NCBI GenBank assembly: GCA_023374045.1
Contig: CM041778.1
Span: forward strand, 287,099,533-287,163,532
Reading direction: 5' to 3'
DNA from: Limonium bicolor
Lineage: Eukaryota; Streptophyta; Magnoliopsida; Caryophyllales; Plumbaginaceae
DNA: 64,000 nt
Of this stretch, positions 1 through 12,258 are shown in pieces (position 1 is the stretch's first letter; each line of letters starts with the position of its first letter). The notes beneath the pieces were generated by a model. It saw only the letters and a list, made by a program, of their open reading frames with translations, was not told the origin of the DNA and searched no databases. The position numbers and the translations under genes were made by a program.

Positions 1-590
1 CTAGACTTATTAATCTGATCAATTAAATAAGTTATCAGTTTGTTAGCTTATAAGTGAGAACTGCGGCTATCAATTGACTACAGGGAAAGAACCGGTTAGT
101 ATAGAGATGGTAATTCCTCTAAACACTAGCTGACCATTAATCTAGACTACACTTAAAGCAATTAGTAAACAGTGGATTCATAACGAGAGTTAGGATTCGG
201 TCTTTGCTAATTAGAATTCGTGGAGCGGGAGACCGAATACGATTATCTTTATTCTAGGGTTTTATTCAGAATACTGTAGAAATCACTTAGGGGAAGAAAT
301 TGCAATCTAGAGAGAAGTAGTAAACCGGAATTTCCTTTATCAAACAAAATCAAAACAATTATTTACCTGTTATTGCTTTTTGAACTCTTTTACAACATTC
401 ACCATCACATACAAAAACCCCCAATTTCCTGTTATTTGTTTTGTGTGTGAAGTAGAAATTAAACTAGCCCTGCCTCCTTGGATTCGATACTCAGGGAATA
501 CTCCGAGATTTAAACTTGCTATAATCGACCGGTACACTTGCCGTTAGGTTAAACCCCCAGCACAATTTACCGTTAGGTTTTACCCCAACA
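1..590 (+). repeat. 5' LTR of copy A, 3' part only (LTR1)
   Basis: This matches 14218-14811 and 23825-24417 almost base for base. The differences I noticed are mainly single-base gaps, for example one T missing near position 32 and one A near 242. It ends in ACCCCAACA immediately before the PBS spacer. The LTR start lies upstream of the window. Confidence 0.9.
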
Positions 591-596
591 AGTTTA

Positions 597-614
597 TGGC
601 GCCGTTGCCGGGGA
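597..614 (+). other. Primer-binding site, copy A (tRNA-Asp type)
   Basis: TGGCGCCGTTGCCGGGGA lies 6 bases after the LTR end. It is complementary to the 3' end expected for plant tRNA-Asp, the usual primer of Athila-type elements. The same 18-mer occurs at 14817 and 45455. Confidence 0.9.
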
Positions 615-836
615 GGCACGGTTGCTTAGTTTAATTTTTATTTTTATTTGGTATTTATTTTTGTTTTGTTTTGCTTTTTAGTATATTTTGTTTTGTTTTA
701 TTTTATTTCTTTCTTTTGTTCATTTCCTTAGCTTTCTGCAATTTGTTTCTTATTTTTGGTTCTAGTATCATTTTGGTTTTACCCGATTGAGTTTACTTTT
801 ACAACTACTTTACTGTCAGTTATCTGATTTTGGTTT

Positions 837-2535
837 ATGGTTAAAACTCGTTCTGAAGGAACTCCTGAATTTGATCTGGAACCTGAGATAGAACGACTCA
901 CAAGAAGAAGTCGGCAGGGACTGGTACTGGAGTCTGCAGTTGAACCAGAGGTGTTTCTCAAAAACTCACCAGGGGATACCTTTGTTCAAGAAGAAGAGTA
1001 TCTTATGGACGGTATCAGCGGAGAAAGAAGGATGAACGACTACACTCGTCCGAATGTGGAGGGACTTACATCACCAATAGTAATCCCTGCACTGCCGGAA
1101 GGAGTAGAATGGCAATTCAAGACCCATTACGTCACAATGGTCCTCAATGCGCCGCAGTTCAGTGGAACAGTCACTGAAGATCCAAATGTTCACTCACCTC
1201 CTTCCTGCGATTGGTTGGAGCTTGTTCAACACCAGCTTCTCAAGAGGTAGCCAGGCTAACTTTGTTTCCTTTTTCACTCAGGGACAGGGCTGCAGAGTGG
1301 TTGAACTCCCTATCTCCAAACAGTATCACTTCCTGGACCGAGCTAGCAAACACATTCCTGGCGAAGTACTTCCCACCATCTCGCATGCTGACCATGAGAG
1401 GTGAGATCACCAACTTCAAGCAATACAGTGGGGAGACTCTTTCAGAGGCTTGGGAGAGATTCAAGGGAATTGTTCGGAGAGTACCGCACCACGGTCTGGG
1501 AGAGGAAGTCGTGCTACAGTCCTTCTACAAAGATCTTGATCCCCAGAGCCGTCTTTTGGTGGATACTTGTGCAGGAGGAAGCCTCATGGAGCTTCCAATC
1601 ACTAGGATAAGGATCTGTTGGAAACTCTTTCCAACTCGGCAAATCAGTGGGGAGGTACTAGGGCATCTACTGAGGTTCCCCCAAGAAAGACCGCTGGAAT
1701 CTATGAGGTAGATTCGAACACTCTTTTAGCTGCTAGGATGGATAGCATGTCTAAACAATTTGAGAAGATGTGTGCAATGATGAACCCTCAGTCAAGTGCA
1801 GCTGTTGTGACCGACTCTTTCCCACAGTGTGAGTATTGTGGTAGAAGTTCCAACATGTGTCAGTGTAGTCCTCAGCAAAATGAAGAGGTAAACTATCTGG
1901 GAAATAGGCAAGGGAACTTCTACAACAACCAAAACAATCAAGGGTATCAGCAGAGAGGTTCCAGGGAAATAACTACAGTCAGAGGCCCCCACAGCAGAAC
2001 ACTCAGCATTTTCAGAGACCTCATCAAAATCAGCAAATGCAGAACCAGCAGGCACAGAAACAGCCAGCTAGTGTGAGTTCAAGTTTGGAGGATATGATGC
2101 GGGAGTTTATCCTGTCAACCAATAGGAAACTCGAACAGCAAGAGAGCATAAATCATGAGAACAAGACATTCATCTTGGAGCAGAAAGCCTTCAACAAACA
2201 TCTTGAGACTCAGATTGCCCAGCTGAATGAAAATTTTTCTGATAGACCTGCAGGGGCTCTACCTAGCCAGCCAGAGAAGAATCCTCGCGAATATGCTAAA
2301 GCAGTGACTTTGAGGAGTGGCAAGCAGCTTGATCCCTCAATCCCTGAGGCTGAGAGCACTCCGGCTGAAAAGACAAAGTTATTGGTAAAGAGGTAGAAAT
2401 CATCAAAGGACCAGAGTCAGAAAATACTCCAGTCGATAATAGTGCACAGAAAGATAGTGAGCTGACCGGCGAAGTTGTCCAGTCTTCTAGATCATCACGA
2501 CGAGCGGTCCCTGAGCTCCCAGTACCATTCCCAAA
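837..2535 (+). pseudogene. gag: gag region of copy A, frameshifted
   Basis: The ATG at 837 matches the start of copy B and encodes an Athila-type Gag (MVKTRSEG N-terminus). The capsid-like region includes FPFSLRDRAAEWLNSL and WERFKGIV. A Cys cluster (CEYCG...CQC) follows near 1829-1868, and then a Gln/Asn-rich tail. Compared with copy B, single bases are missing near 1193, 1611, 1950 and 2372, so the frame changes repeatedly. The open pieces are 837-1250, 1211-1711, 1618-2076 and 2037-2396. Gag and pol were probably one continuous frame in the ancestor. Coding of an intact Gag is not possible as read. Confidence 0.85.
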
Positions 2536-2539
2536 TCGA

Positions 2540-5500
2540 TTGAAAAAGAGAGACCTCGACGAGCAGTTTGGTAAGTTTCTTAGCATCTTTAAGAAACTAA
2601 CAATTAATATTCCCTTTTCAGATGCTTTGACGCAGATGCCTATCTATGCGAAGTTCTTGAAGGACATCCTTTCAAATAGAAGGTCATTAGTTGAGAAGGA
2701 GACAGTGCAATTGACAGAAAAAGTTTCTGCAGTGCTTAGCAAGAACCTCCGCCAAAGCTCGATGATCCCGGCTTGCCAATCATTCCATGCTCAATAGGTA
2801 ATGTCGATTGTGGTAAGGGTCTCTGTGATTTGGGAGCTAGCATTAATTTGATGCCTTTATCCATGTATCTTAAGCTTGGATTAGGAGAGTGTAACCCTAC
2901 CGCATTACTTTACAATTAGCAGATAGATCCATTATCTTTCCAAAGGTGTGGTAGAGATTTGGTTGTTCTGTTGGTACTTTTGTTTTTCCTGCTGATTTTG
3001 TGATTCTAGATATGGAGGAAGACAAGGAAGTACCCTTAATTCTTGGACGCCCTTTCATGCGAACAGCTAGGACCCTCATTGATGTTGAGGGTGGTAAGAT
3101 TATTTTGAGAATGCATGATGAGCAGTTAGTCTTTGACATGTCCAAGGTTACTAAACATCCTTCTGACGTACATGCCTGTTTTAGTCTAGATACTATTGAT
3201 TCTTTGATGCAGGAATATATCTTTGGTCCAGCTGAATTAGATGAGTTAGAAAAGTGTTTAATTAATTCTTTTGATGGAGCTCATGAGGATCCAGAGATTG
3301 CTGAGGTTGCATTCCATTTATCAGCTGGTAGGCCATTTCGCAGGGGTGCTCATATGGAGAAGGAGAGATTAGAGCGAGAACCTAAGGAGTTGATTCCTTC
3401 CATCAAAGCACCACCCACCTTAGAGCTGAAACCTCTTCCTAGTCATTTAAAATATGTCTTTTTAGTTGAGCCCTCTGGTTTACCTGTTATTATCTCTGCA
3501 GATCTAACACATTCGCAGGAGGAGCAACTTTTGCAGGTACTCAGGAAGAACAAGGAAGCAATTGGATGGTCTGTTGCTGATATCAAGGGGATATCAGGAA
3601 ATTTCTGTACCCACCGCATTCACTTGGAGGAAAACTGCAAGCCAATGGTTCAACCTCAACGACGTTTGAATCCTAACATGAAAGAAGTGGTGAAGAATGA
3701 GGTAATCAAACTTTTGGATGCAGGTATCATCTATGCTATTTCAGATAGTGAATGGGTGAGTCCTACACAGGTTGTACCAAAGAAAGGGGGATTTACTGTC
3801 ATCCCCAATGAAAAAGGTGAACTAGTCCCTCAAAGGACTATTACAGGGCATAGGGTATGTATTGATTACAGGAAATTAAATGCTGCAACTAGGAAAGACC
3901 ACTTTCCTCTTCCTTTCATTGACCAAATGTTGGAAAGGCTTTCAGGGCATAAGTATTATTGTTTCTTGGATGGTTATTCTGGTTATTTTCAAATTCCTAT
4001 TGCCATAGAGGACCAGGAGAAGACCACGTTACATGCCCCTATGGAACATATGCCTACCGACGCATGCCTTTTGGATTGTGCAATGCGCCAGCTACCTTCC
4101 AGCGATGCATGACTGCCATATTCTCTGATTATCTTGAGAAATGTATCGAGGTATTTATGGATGATTTCTCTGTGTTTGGACTAACGTTTGATTCATGTTT
4201 GGAAAATTTAGATCAAATTCTAGCCAGGTGAGAGACTCATCTAGTACTGAACTGGGAGAAGTGCCACTTCATGGTGCAAGAGGGCATTGTGTTGGGTCAC
4301 AAATATCAAGCAAAGGTATTGAGGTAGATAAAGCCAAAATTGAGGTCATTGAGAAGTTACCACCACCAGCCTCAGTAAAGGATGTCAGAAGCTTCCTAGG
4401 TCATGCAGGGTTCTATAGAAGATTCATAAAGGACTTTTCGAAAATCTCAAAACCTCTGTGTGATTTACTAATGAAAGATGCAAAGTTTGAGTTTACGCAG
4501 GTCTGTCTTGACGCATTCAACACAATAAAGGAAAAGTTGGTGACTGCCCCTGTAGTTATTGCTCCTGATTGGTCCTTACCCTTCGAGATCATGTGTGATG
4601 CGAGCGACTTTGCTGTGGGAGCGGTCCTCGGTCAAAGGCACGAGAAGGTACTGCGAGTTGTTATTATGCCAGCAAACACTCAATGACGCTCAGAAAAACT
4701 ATGCCACCACAGAAAAGGAGTTGTTGGCCATTGTCTTTGCTTGTGACAAGTTCAGACCATATATCATCGGGAGCAAAGTCATCATACATACTGATCATTC
4801 TGCTTTGAGGTATTTGTTCCAGAAAGCTGATGCTAAGCCCCGGTTGATCAGATGGATCCTACTCTTACAGGAGTTCGACATTGAGGTGAGAGACAAGCCC
4901 GGAGTACAACGGAGTTGCTGATCATTTATCACGGATGCAAGTTCCTGATAACGGTATACCAATTAATGAATATTTTCCTCATGAACTAGTATATGCAATT
5001 GGTTTTAAGGAGGACCCTTGGTATGCCGATATTGCGAATTACCTTGCTAAGCAGATTTTGCCACAAGAAATGTCGTATCAGCAGCGAAAGAAATTCTTTT
5101 CTACTGTTAAGCAATACCGGTGGGATGACCCATTCTTATTCAAAGTTTGTGGTGATGGAATTATTCGTCGGTGTGTCCCAGAGACTGAGATTCGTGACAT
5201 TCTTATCCACTGTCATTCAAGAGAAGCTGGAGGGCACTTCGGGCCAGCCAAGACAGCAGCTAAGGTATTGGAGGCAGGTTTCTTTTGGAAGACGCTTCAT
5301 AAAGACTGCCATACATTTGTATCCACATGTGATAGCTGCCAGTGCCAAGGTAACCTTTCACGTAAGCTTGAGATGCCCTTGAATTACATCTTGGAGGTCG
5401 AGCCATTTGATTTATGGGGGATTGACTTCATGGGGCCATTTCCTTCTTCACATTCGAACCTCTATATCTTGGTAGCTGTAGATTACGTTACCAAATGGGC

Positions 5501-6311
5501 TGAAGCAGTGGCTGCACCGACTAATGATGCAAAGGTTGTGCTGAAGTTTTTGAAGAAAAACATTTTCACTAGGTTTGGGGTACCACGAGCAATCATAAGT
5601 GATGGAGGATTGCACTTTTGTAACAAGCAGTTTGAAGCCTTGCTGCAAAAGTATGGAGTGAGACATAAGGTATCCTTACCCTATCATCCACAGACCAATG
5701 GGCAAGCTGAGGTAACTAACAGGGAGATTAAGTGGATTCTACAGAAATCTGTTAGTTCATCCCGTAAGGATTGGTCTATGAAATTGGATGATGCCTTGTG
5801 GGCCTACCGGACAGCTTATAAGACACCTTTGGGAATGTCTCCTTACAAATTGGTATTTGGAAAAGCATGTCATCTTCCGGTGGAACTGGAACATAAATCT
5901 TTTTGGGCACTTAAAGTTCTGAATTGTGATCTTCAGAAGGCCGGTGAGGAAAGGAAACTACAGTTGTGTGAACTGGATGAATTCAGAGAAGAGGCCTATG
6001 AAAATGCCAAGATTTACAAGGAACGGACTAAGAGATGGCATGATAAATTGCTTGTGAAACGAGAGTTTCAGATTGGCGACCGAGTGCTAATGTTCAATTC
6101 AAGACTGAAATTATTTCCGGGAAAGCTAAAATCTCGCTGGTCCGGTCCATTCACAGTTACAGATGTTTCCCCTTATGGAGTCATTGGTGTGGTCAACGAG
6201 AAAGGGGAAGCATTCTAGGTTAATGGATCACAGCTTAAGTTTTACCAAGGGAGCGATGTTGATATGGTTCATTCAACACTTTGGCTCCGGGATCCTGACC
6301 ATTCAAACTGA
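2540..6311 (+). pseudogene. pol: pol of copy A (protease, RT, RNase H, integrase), broken
   Basis: Domains in order: protease-like region (LCDLGASINLMPL near 2821, then LILGRPFMRTART near 3037); RT at about 3690-4230 with catalytic FMDD at 4154-4165; RNase H at about 4560-4920; integrase at about 5190-6215. Frameshifts near 2911, 2945 and 4301 are shared with copy B. Copy A also has private lesions: one base lost near 4027, a TGA created near 4229, base losses near 4663-4676 and 4908, and a TAG at 6216-6218 where B has AAG. The longest open pieces are 3000-4112 (370 codons) and 4935-6218 (427 codons, integrase). The Ser after the second integrase Asp-Gly-Gly is Leu here. Confidence 0.88.
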
Positions 6312-6779
6312 TGCACCAAGGTCTAGCCAAAGACCGAAAAGACGGGCAGCTTGATGGGAGGCAGCCCACCAGTATAAAACTTCTCTCTACTTTTTTTATT
6401 ACACTTTCCTTTTTACCTGATATACTGTACTTTTAATCTATTGAGAGTTTTTATAATTTTTAGCATGAGCCCAGACTCCCCGATTTCAATTGATAACTCT
6501 CCTATTTCCACTTGAGTTCTTCTGGTTTGGCAGATTTAATCTTTCAGGTACTTCATTCTAATGCTAAACTGAACTCAAGTGTGGGGAAATATCATGGCAT
6601 TGTTCACCACTGATCAGGGAGTCCTTTAACACTCTGGCTATTTTATTTATGCATTTCTCGTGTTTGTTTTATCTTTGTTTAATTATTTTTGGAAATGTTT
6701 TTTTTTTAATGAGGTGTTTTAGATTAATTTTTTTTTAATAATATTAATATATATATATCTATATAAAAAGTTTTCAATC

Positions 6780-7047
6780 TGTCGGCTAAATCCAGCCGGA
6801 CGCAAATCCGGACTCTAGAACACCCTAGTGTGTCCGGCTAAGTTTACCCGGACGTTGATCCGGACATGTAAAAAAAAAAAACATTTTCACGTGTCCGGAT
6901 AGACCCAGCCGGACGCAAATCCGGACATGAGACATGTAAAAAAAAAAAAAAAACGTTTTCCACGTGTCCGGCTAAACCCAGCCGGACCAAATCCGGACAT
7001 GAGACGTCCGTTTTCTGTGTCCGGCCAAGTTGATCCGGACACACACA
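6780..7047 (+). repeat. CCGG inverted-repeat island, copy A 3' region
   Basis: Four degenerate units of about 65 bp each contain GTCCGGCTA...AGCCGGAC or TCCGGA arms separated by oligo-A runs of 11-15. The matching island in copy B is at 21012-21282. The surrounding sequence is very AT-rich. Confidence 0.85.
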
Positions 7048-7349
7048 AAAAAAAAAAAATTCTGAAATTGTTTTCTAGGTTAATGTTCTACTGTTTATTG
7101 TTATAGTTGCCATGTTTGAATGTTTTAATGCCTTGGTTCTCATAGAACAACTATGTGCCAGAATATTTAAATAGAACATGCTGCTCGATCGGTTTTCGGG
7201 TATTGGTGCATTATTTGCTTCTCTTTTCTTGCTGTTTAGGTTTCTCACTGCTTTGTTTATCGTTTAGAACTCGTAACTTTTGCTCTGGACGACACGCATA
7301 CTGTTTGTGACTCATGAGGAATATCTCGACCCCTGAAAAACTTCAAGTG

Positions 7350-7370
7350 TGAGGAAGAACATCTTCCTCA
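7350..7370 (+). other. Conserved 9-bp hairpin in 3' region
   Basis: TGAGGAAGA, loop ACA, TCTTCCTCA form a perfect stem. Copy B has the same at 21586-21606. Element C has TGAGGAAGG-gca-CCTTCCTCA at 48577-48597, a paired change at the loop-closing base pair. Confidence 0.7.
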
Positions 7371-8420
7371 ATCTATAACACCAGGGGAGTCTCAGTTCAT
7401 AATTTTACTTATTGATGTTCCACCTTTCTTGCGTTGAAGGTTATTTATTGCATATGCGTCTATTATGATTCTACATGTTTTGAAAGCTCTTTTTCACTGT
7501 TTTTTTTCTATGAACAATGAGGACATTGCTCCTCTTAAGTGTGAGGAAGGAAAGACCTTTCCCTGAAAACATGCTAGTTGTTCTTTAATGCCACACCTGC
7601 TTTTTTTACCGCTCTAATGACTGTGCACACCAATAAAATAATTACAGGAGCATTTGAAATTAAACCAAGTGACAACCGTAAGAATCGTTTTGCTTGATGA
7701 GGTTTGATAAATAATTTTATTTCAAAAATACTCTATTTTCACTAAAACCAGGTGGATTAGCTAGTTGTGGAAACCGGATTATTTTAGCTTGGGGTTTTGG
7801 AAATGAAGAGAATGTTTGGAATGAAAAGGATAAGGCAAGGTACTCCACTGATCAAGAATTTTGTTTCCTAACAATAGCGGCATCGTCTATCCGGTTATTA
7901 AGTCTTAAGGGTGCCTTAACACCTATCTACCTAAGGTCTCGGGATCTGGGATAGTTGGCCCAACACCATCTCAAGGATAGAGAGAAAAGTCTGGGTTACG
8001 GAATAACTCTGCAAGATCTCAAATATTAGTTTGTTTTATACATAACTCTTGAAGATAAATGCTTTCGCTTACAAAGAAGATAATTGCAGTTAAAATTATA
8101 CTTTTGATCATGAGTGCGTGGTGTTGAAAGGTATTGCGGAATAAGGCATTACTTCACACCCCTTGTCATCCAAAGGTTAGAGGAATGAAAATTAGTGGAA
8201 TGTCCCAAGCTAAGTTAACTTGTTTTCTACAATCTAGTTTCTCTATGCTTTTACAAAATTGTTCTTCTTTCACTGTTTGTGAAAACCTACCTCTAAAGAG
8301 CAAGATTATTCTTTCATTTGTCACTTTGCTTGATTTTACTCTGCACCTGTTTAATCTTGAGATTATGTGACGGTTTTAGAGACATCTTATTCTTTAATTG
8401 CTTGAGGACAAGCAAAAGCT

Positions 8421-8435
8421 TAAGTGTGAGGAAGT
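8421..8435 (+). other. Polypurine tract, copy A
   Basis: TAAGTGTGAGGAAGT sits directly before the LTR start TGATAAGTG, as expected for a plus-strand primer. It is preceded by the hairpin TTGCTTG-agga-CAAGCAA at 8398-8415. Confidence 0.7.
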
Positions 8436-8593
8436 TGATAAGTGTGAAACATATAGGCTTTTAAAGGTTTATTACCTTATAATCTGCTACAATTTAAGCA
8501 ATGTTTCCCACTTATTCTGTGTTTTTCCTAAGATTGATGTTTTGATATGAACTGATGCACTTTATATGTTAAATATAGGAAAACCCAGGGAAA

Positions 8594-8598
8594 TGAAG
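8594..8598. repeat. Target-site duplication, left copy, for S1
   Basis: TGAAG occurs here and again at 13221-13225. LTR3 at the equivalent place (22824-22834) has a single uninterrupted copy, which proves the insertion. Confidence 0.95.
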
Positions 8599-8861
8599 TG
8601 AAATACCCCAAACCTAAGTATGCTAAGTAAACATCAAATCATGATGTAGTAAGGCTAAAATATGCCTTAGAAAGATTGGTAGACAATTTAAACAAGGAAA
8701 ACACAAGGAAATGCCTTAAGGGCAAATAGGGCAAAATGTGCTCTAAGCTTGGAGAGACTTGGGTGAGTACCCAAATATCATGATAAGACCTTAGTAATAT
8801 TCTAATGGTCATTTTAAATCAATTAGAAATGAAAACCAAACTTGAAAACAAGTTAAAACAC

Positions 8862-8895
8862 AAAATGTGCTTTAAGAAGTCTTAAAGCACATTTT
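8862..8895 (+). other. 15-bp perfect hairpin in S1
   Basis: The arms are AAAATGTGCTTTAAG and CTTAAAGCACATTTT with loop AAGT. Related hairpins lie at comparable distance from the LTR start in H1 (43119-43152), S2 (56384-56414) and, degenerate, in H2 (near 59170-59203). Confidence 0.75.
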
Positions 8896-11165
8896 TGAGA
8901 AATTGTCTTAGAATTGAGTTTTGAGTGCTAAATGTCCATCATTACTCTTTAATCAACATGTGTACTAATTAGTATCACATAGGAGGTCTAAATCAATGGA
9001 AATCAAAAATTTCCGATTATGTGCCTTGGTTAGTGAATAGTAACTATTTAGTGACTAGTTTAAGTTTAATCAATATAAGTCAAATAATTGGTCAACAAAG
9101 ACCATGTTAGCCTTATATTAAGAGAGTGGCCAGTTTTTATGTGGGGAGTCACCACATGAGTCCATCAAATGAGAAAGGAAAAGAAGAGATAAGTAAAGAA
9201 GTTACTATTTGCTTTATTAAAGCAAAATATCTTATGTTAGCTCACTTTTCTCCTCTTTCCTCCATTTCTCTCTTTCACCCACGGTTTTTTTCTTCTTCTC
9301 TCTGATCCAAAACCGAGAGTGCTGCCCTCCATGGTTCTCCATCTTCAATCACTTGCCAAATACAACTCCAAGCTCCAAATCCAAAACAAATTGCATATTG
9401 TCTTAGTTAGGTCAAGACCTATCTTCCTATCTTTTCAAATCTTTCAAAGCTCCATTTGGTGCCATGAGAAAACTCCATTGATGGAGGAAAATCAAGTTTG
9501 AAGAGCTCATTGGCTTCTCCATTCTCTTAAGGTAAAGAAAGTAAGAAAAACCATGTTTCCACCATTTCTACACATTACCGAAAATTACTACTACTCATGG
9601 GGATTCATTTTTATCCATTGTTCTAGCTTGATTCTATTCTCCAAGGGCTAGAGGAGGTCCTACTTAATTCATATCCAAGCTTGCTTTGAGAATCCAAGGT
9701 AAAACATTCAGTTTAATACCTTACCTTAGAACACATTTTTAACCTAGGGTTTACTCCTTAAGGTTAGTGTATTGTTTAGTACTCATATGAGTCATTGAAT
9801 ATTGATTAGAACATTGGCAAAAGGAATTTAAGTGGTGGCCGAGATCTATGCAAGAAGAAGGCCTAAGGAGGAGATTAAGATAAGCTTGAGAAAACAAGGT
9901 AAAATGCTTACCTAATGGTGGTGTAAGATTAAGGAATGAGTTTTAGATAAATACCAATGTGGCTTAAAGCTTACATTGTGTATTGGGTTATATAACCTAA
10001 GAAAAAGAACTTAAACAAGCTTATGAACTTGTGATTAAGGAGCTAATGAGAATGAGTTAGTAATATAAGTTTAAGGTGGATTTTAAGAGCATTATAACTA
10101 CTATGAGATTGATGAGTGTATTTGCAGGTTGAAAGCTTATATATGTGGGAAATTCAGTGTTTAAATTTAAGTCATTTAAGGCCTAAGAGCCATGTCATTT
10201 AAGAGCCTTAGTGCTATGCAATTTAAGATTATTGCAATATATTGAGTTTGTTATGAATGAGTTGGTTTGGGTGATGAAATATGATGAGAAAGAACTTGAG
10301 GTGTGTGAGATGGTTAAATGAGGAAAATAATGTGTTTGGGCATGCTATGATGCTAGAGGTGCTATGGCAAAATTTGAGTAGAAAATAAGTGTTTAGGCGA
10401 TGGTGGTGAACTAATATGACCTAGGATTTACTAGGAATCATTATAAGGAATTTGAGTGGAGATTAGTTAATTAAGGAGTCCTTGAGGTTTAGGATGACCT
10501 AGAGATGTCTAGGAGGAGTTTGAGGAATGGTGAGTGTTTTGAGCACACCAAAATCATGAGATGAGGAATATAAGAAGTGTGCATAAGATTAAGGAGAAGG
10601 TGTAATGATTAAGGTGATTTGAATATGTTCTAAGGGGAATTAATGACTAAGAAGTACTAGGAAGTTTTAGAGGTGGTCCTGATGAAAAAGGGGTGAGATA
10701 AAGTGTGGTAATGAGTTATAATGACTTAGGCATTACCTTGGAGGATTTAAGAATCAAGAGAATGTAATTGAGCATGTAGGACTTAGGCAAATGTTGGTAA
10801 CCAACTAGGAAGGAAATAAGGTGTTGGAGGATGGAAGCTTAAGCTTAGGAAGGAACCTTAAGTAAAGGCATAAAAAGAGTTTTAGATAGTGAGAGATGCT
10901 TGGGAGATGATGTTATAGTGGTGAAGAGAACATTTGGCATAGTGGTTACACTAGGTATGAACCACCACCTAGAAACCTAGAGGAAGCATTACAAGTGTTA
11001 GCATTATTACAAGGAAAATGCATAATGACTAAGGTGGATCCTGGTGGATGATTTAAGGTATTTAAAGGAGGGCTTAAGGTGTATTTGAGGTGCCCAAATG
11101 AGGTTATAACATATTAGAATATATGAGGAGAAGTTTGGAGTTGAAAGAGAATTTAGAAACAAGTT

Positions 11166-11432
11166 TCTATAGAGCCGACCGACCTTAGGACCGGACTTGC
11201 AAGGTCGGTCGGGCTCTGTTACAATACCGGAAAATGTTTCTGGAATAGACCGGACATGGGACCGGACTTGTCAAGTCCGGTCGGGCTTGAATTTTGTACG
11301 GTAATAAGTCTCTGGAATCGACCGGACATAGGGCCGGACTTGTAAGTCCGGTCGGGGTAGAATTTTCAAACGGTAAAGGTTACTGGAATGGACCGGACTT
11401 GGCAAGTCCGGTCGGAAAGTCCGGTCGAGCCT
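11166..11432 (+). repeat. GGTCGG/CCGG inverted-repeat island in S1
   Basis: Four units of 70-80 bp are joined by a linker containing TCTGGAAT. The first unit pairs GACCGACCTT with AAGGTCGGTC. Later units pair GACCGGACTT with AAGTCCGGTC. Both arms therefore differ together between units. Confidence 0.85.
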
Positions 11433-12029
11433 AAAAACAAAAAAAAGAGAAATTTTGAATTCTAAGAATGGCAATGGGTAATAAGGTATGCCTTTGGTAG
11501 GGTAGTAATGATTGAGACCCTAAGAACTTAGGAGATTAAGTTAAGTTAAGTATAAACTTGAAAGTTTTAAGATTAAGTTTGTAAGATTAAGTGTAAGACC
11601 TAAGAGGTGTTAGGTGGGGATCATTAAGGAATTAAGTAAGTTAAACAAGTTAAGTAAGTCATATTAAGTTAAGTGATTAACAACCTAAAACTGAATGAAT
11701 GTTTTAGGACTTGGGAGTTTGGACTCCGGAAGAGAGTAAGCAGCCGAACGACCCACGGTGAACGGTACAGTTCTCTTGTGACCTGCTTGCTAACGAGGTG
11801 TCCCTCTGCTTGTGTGCTATTTGTTTTTGTGCTCACTAAACAAGATAAAGCATGCAACCGGAACATATTATACATATATTGTATTGTTGTGTGATGTTTG
11901 AAAACTAACACAACATACCGTGAGAACTTACTAACCAATGTTTAGTAAGGAATTGAGTGAGACTAAGGAACGCCCCTAATAAGGGACGATATGAACCGAA
12001 AGAGGTTAACCGACAAACAGGGTTTGAAA

Positions 12030-12250
12030 TTACTACTAACTGGAACTTGAGTGAGGAAACCGGGACCGATCTCCGGTCATGCATGCTAAGGAAAAAGGGG
12101 GACGGTATCTGAATCAGATCCGCCCTCCGCTTAAGGACTTGTCTTCGGACTTGTAGCCTAGGGCCGGTTGCCGGCTCAGCTACGCTGGATTCCCGTCCAG
12201 GGTAGGTGGCATTAAGATGGTGCGGTGGGATCACCTAAATCCCAGGTTTG
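12030..12250 (+). other. Conserved structured block in S1 LTR
   Basis: This GC-richer stretch is almost identical to S2 (about 53300-53500, reverse) and recognisable in H1 (26205-26410, reverse). It contains several hairpins, including CTAC-g-CTGGA...TCCAG-g-GTAG at 12180-12205 and GCCGG-ttg-CCGGC near 12162. Long antisense frames here in S1 and S2 are best explained by nucleotide conservation. Confidence 0.65.
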
Positions 12251-12258
12251 GACTTAGG

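Larger units (their letters stand above)
6312..8435 (+). other. 3' non-coding region of copy A, structured
   Basis: There is no supportable gene between pol and the 3' LTR. It holds a CCGG-type inverted-repeat island (6780-7047) and several copies of AAGTGTGAGGAA (7346, 7538, 8422; a GTGGGG variant at 6580). Hairpins lie at 7350-7370, 7512-7531 and 8398-8415. Blocks at about 7850-8010 and 8120-8180 are strongly conserved in element C. A 78-codon frame at 8134-8370 is not convincing as a gene. Confidence 0.75.

Noticed and set aside
8134..8370. 78-codon frame conserved in copies A and B (22365-22601)
   Set aside because: Both copies are near-identical throughout, so sharing means little. The frame does not appear to persist in element C, and the protein has no recognisable features.
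6312..8435. Possible env-like gene downstream of pol, as in some Athila elements
   Set aside because: No long frame, signal peptide or membrane segment appears on the plus strand in either copy.
11905..12234. Antisense frame shared by S1 and S2 (53314-53550)
   Set aside because: It lies in a block conserved at nucleotide level with covarying hairpins, runs antisense to the LTR, and its C-terminus changes frame between the copies.
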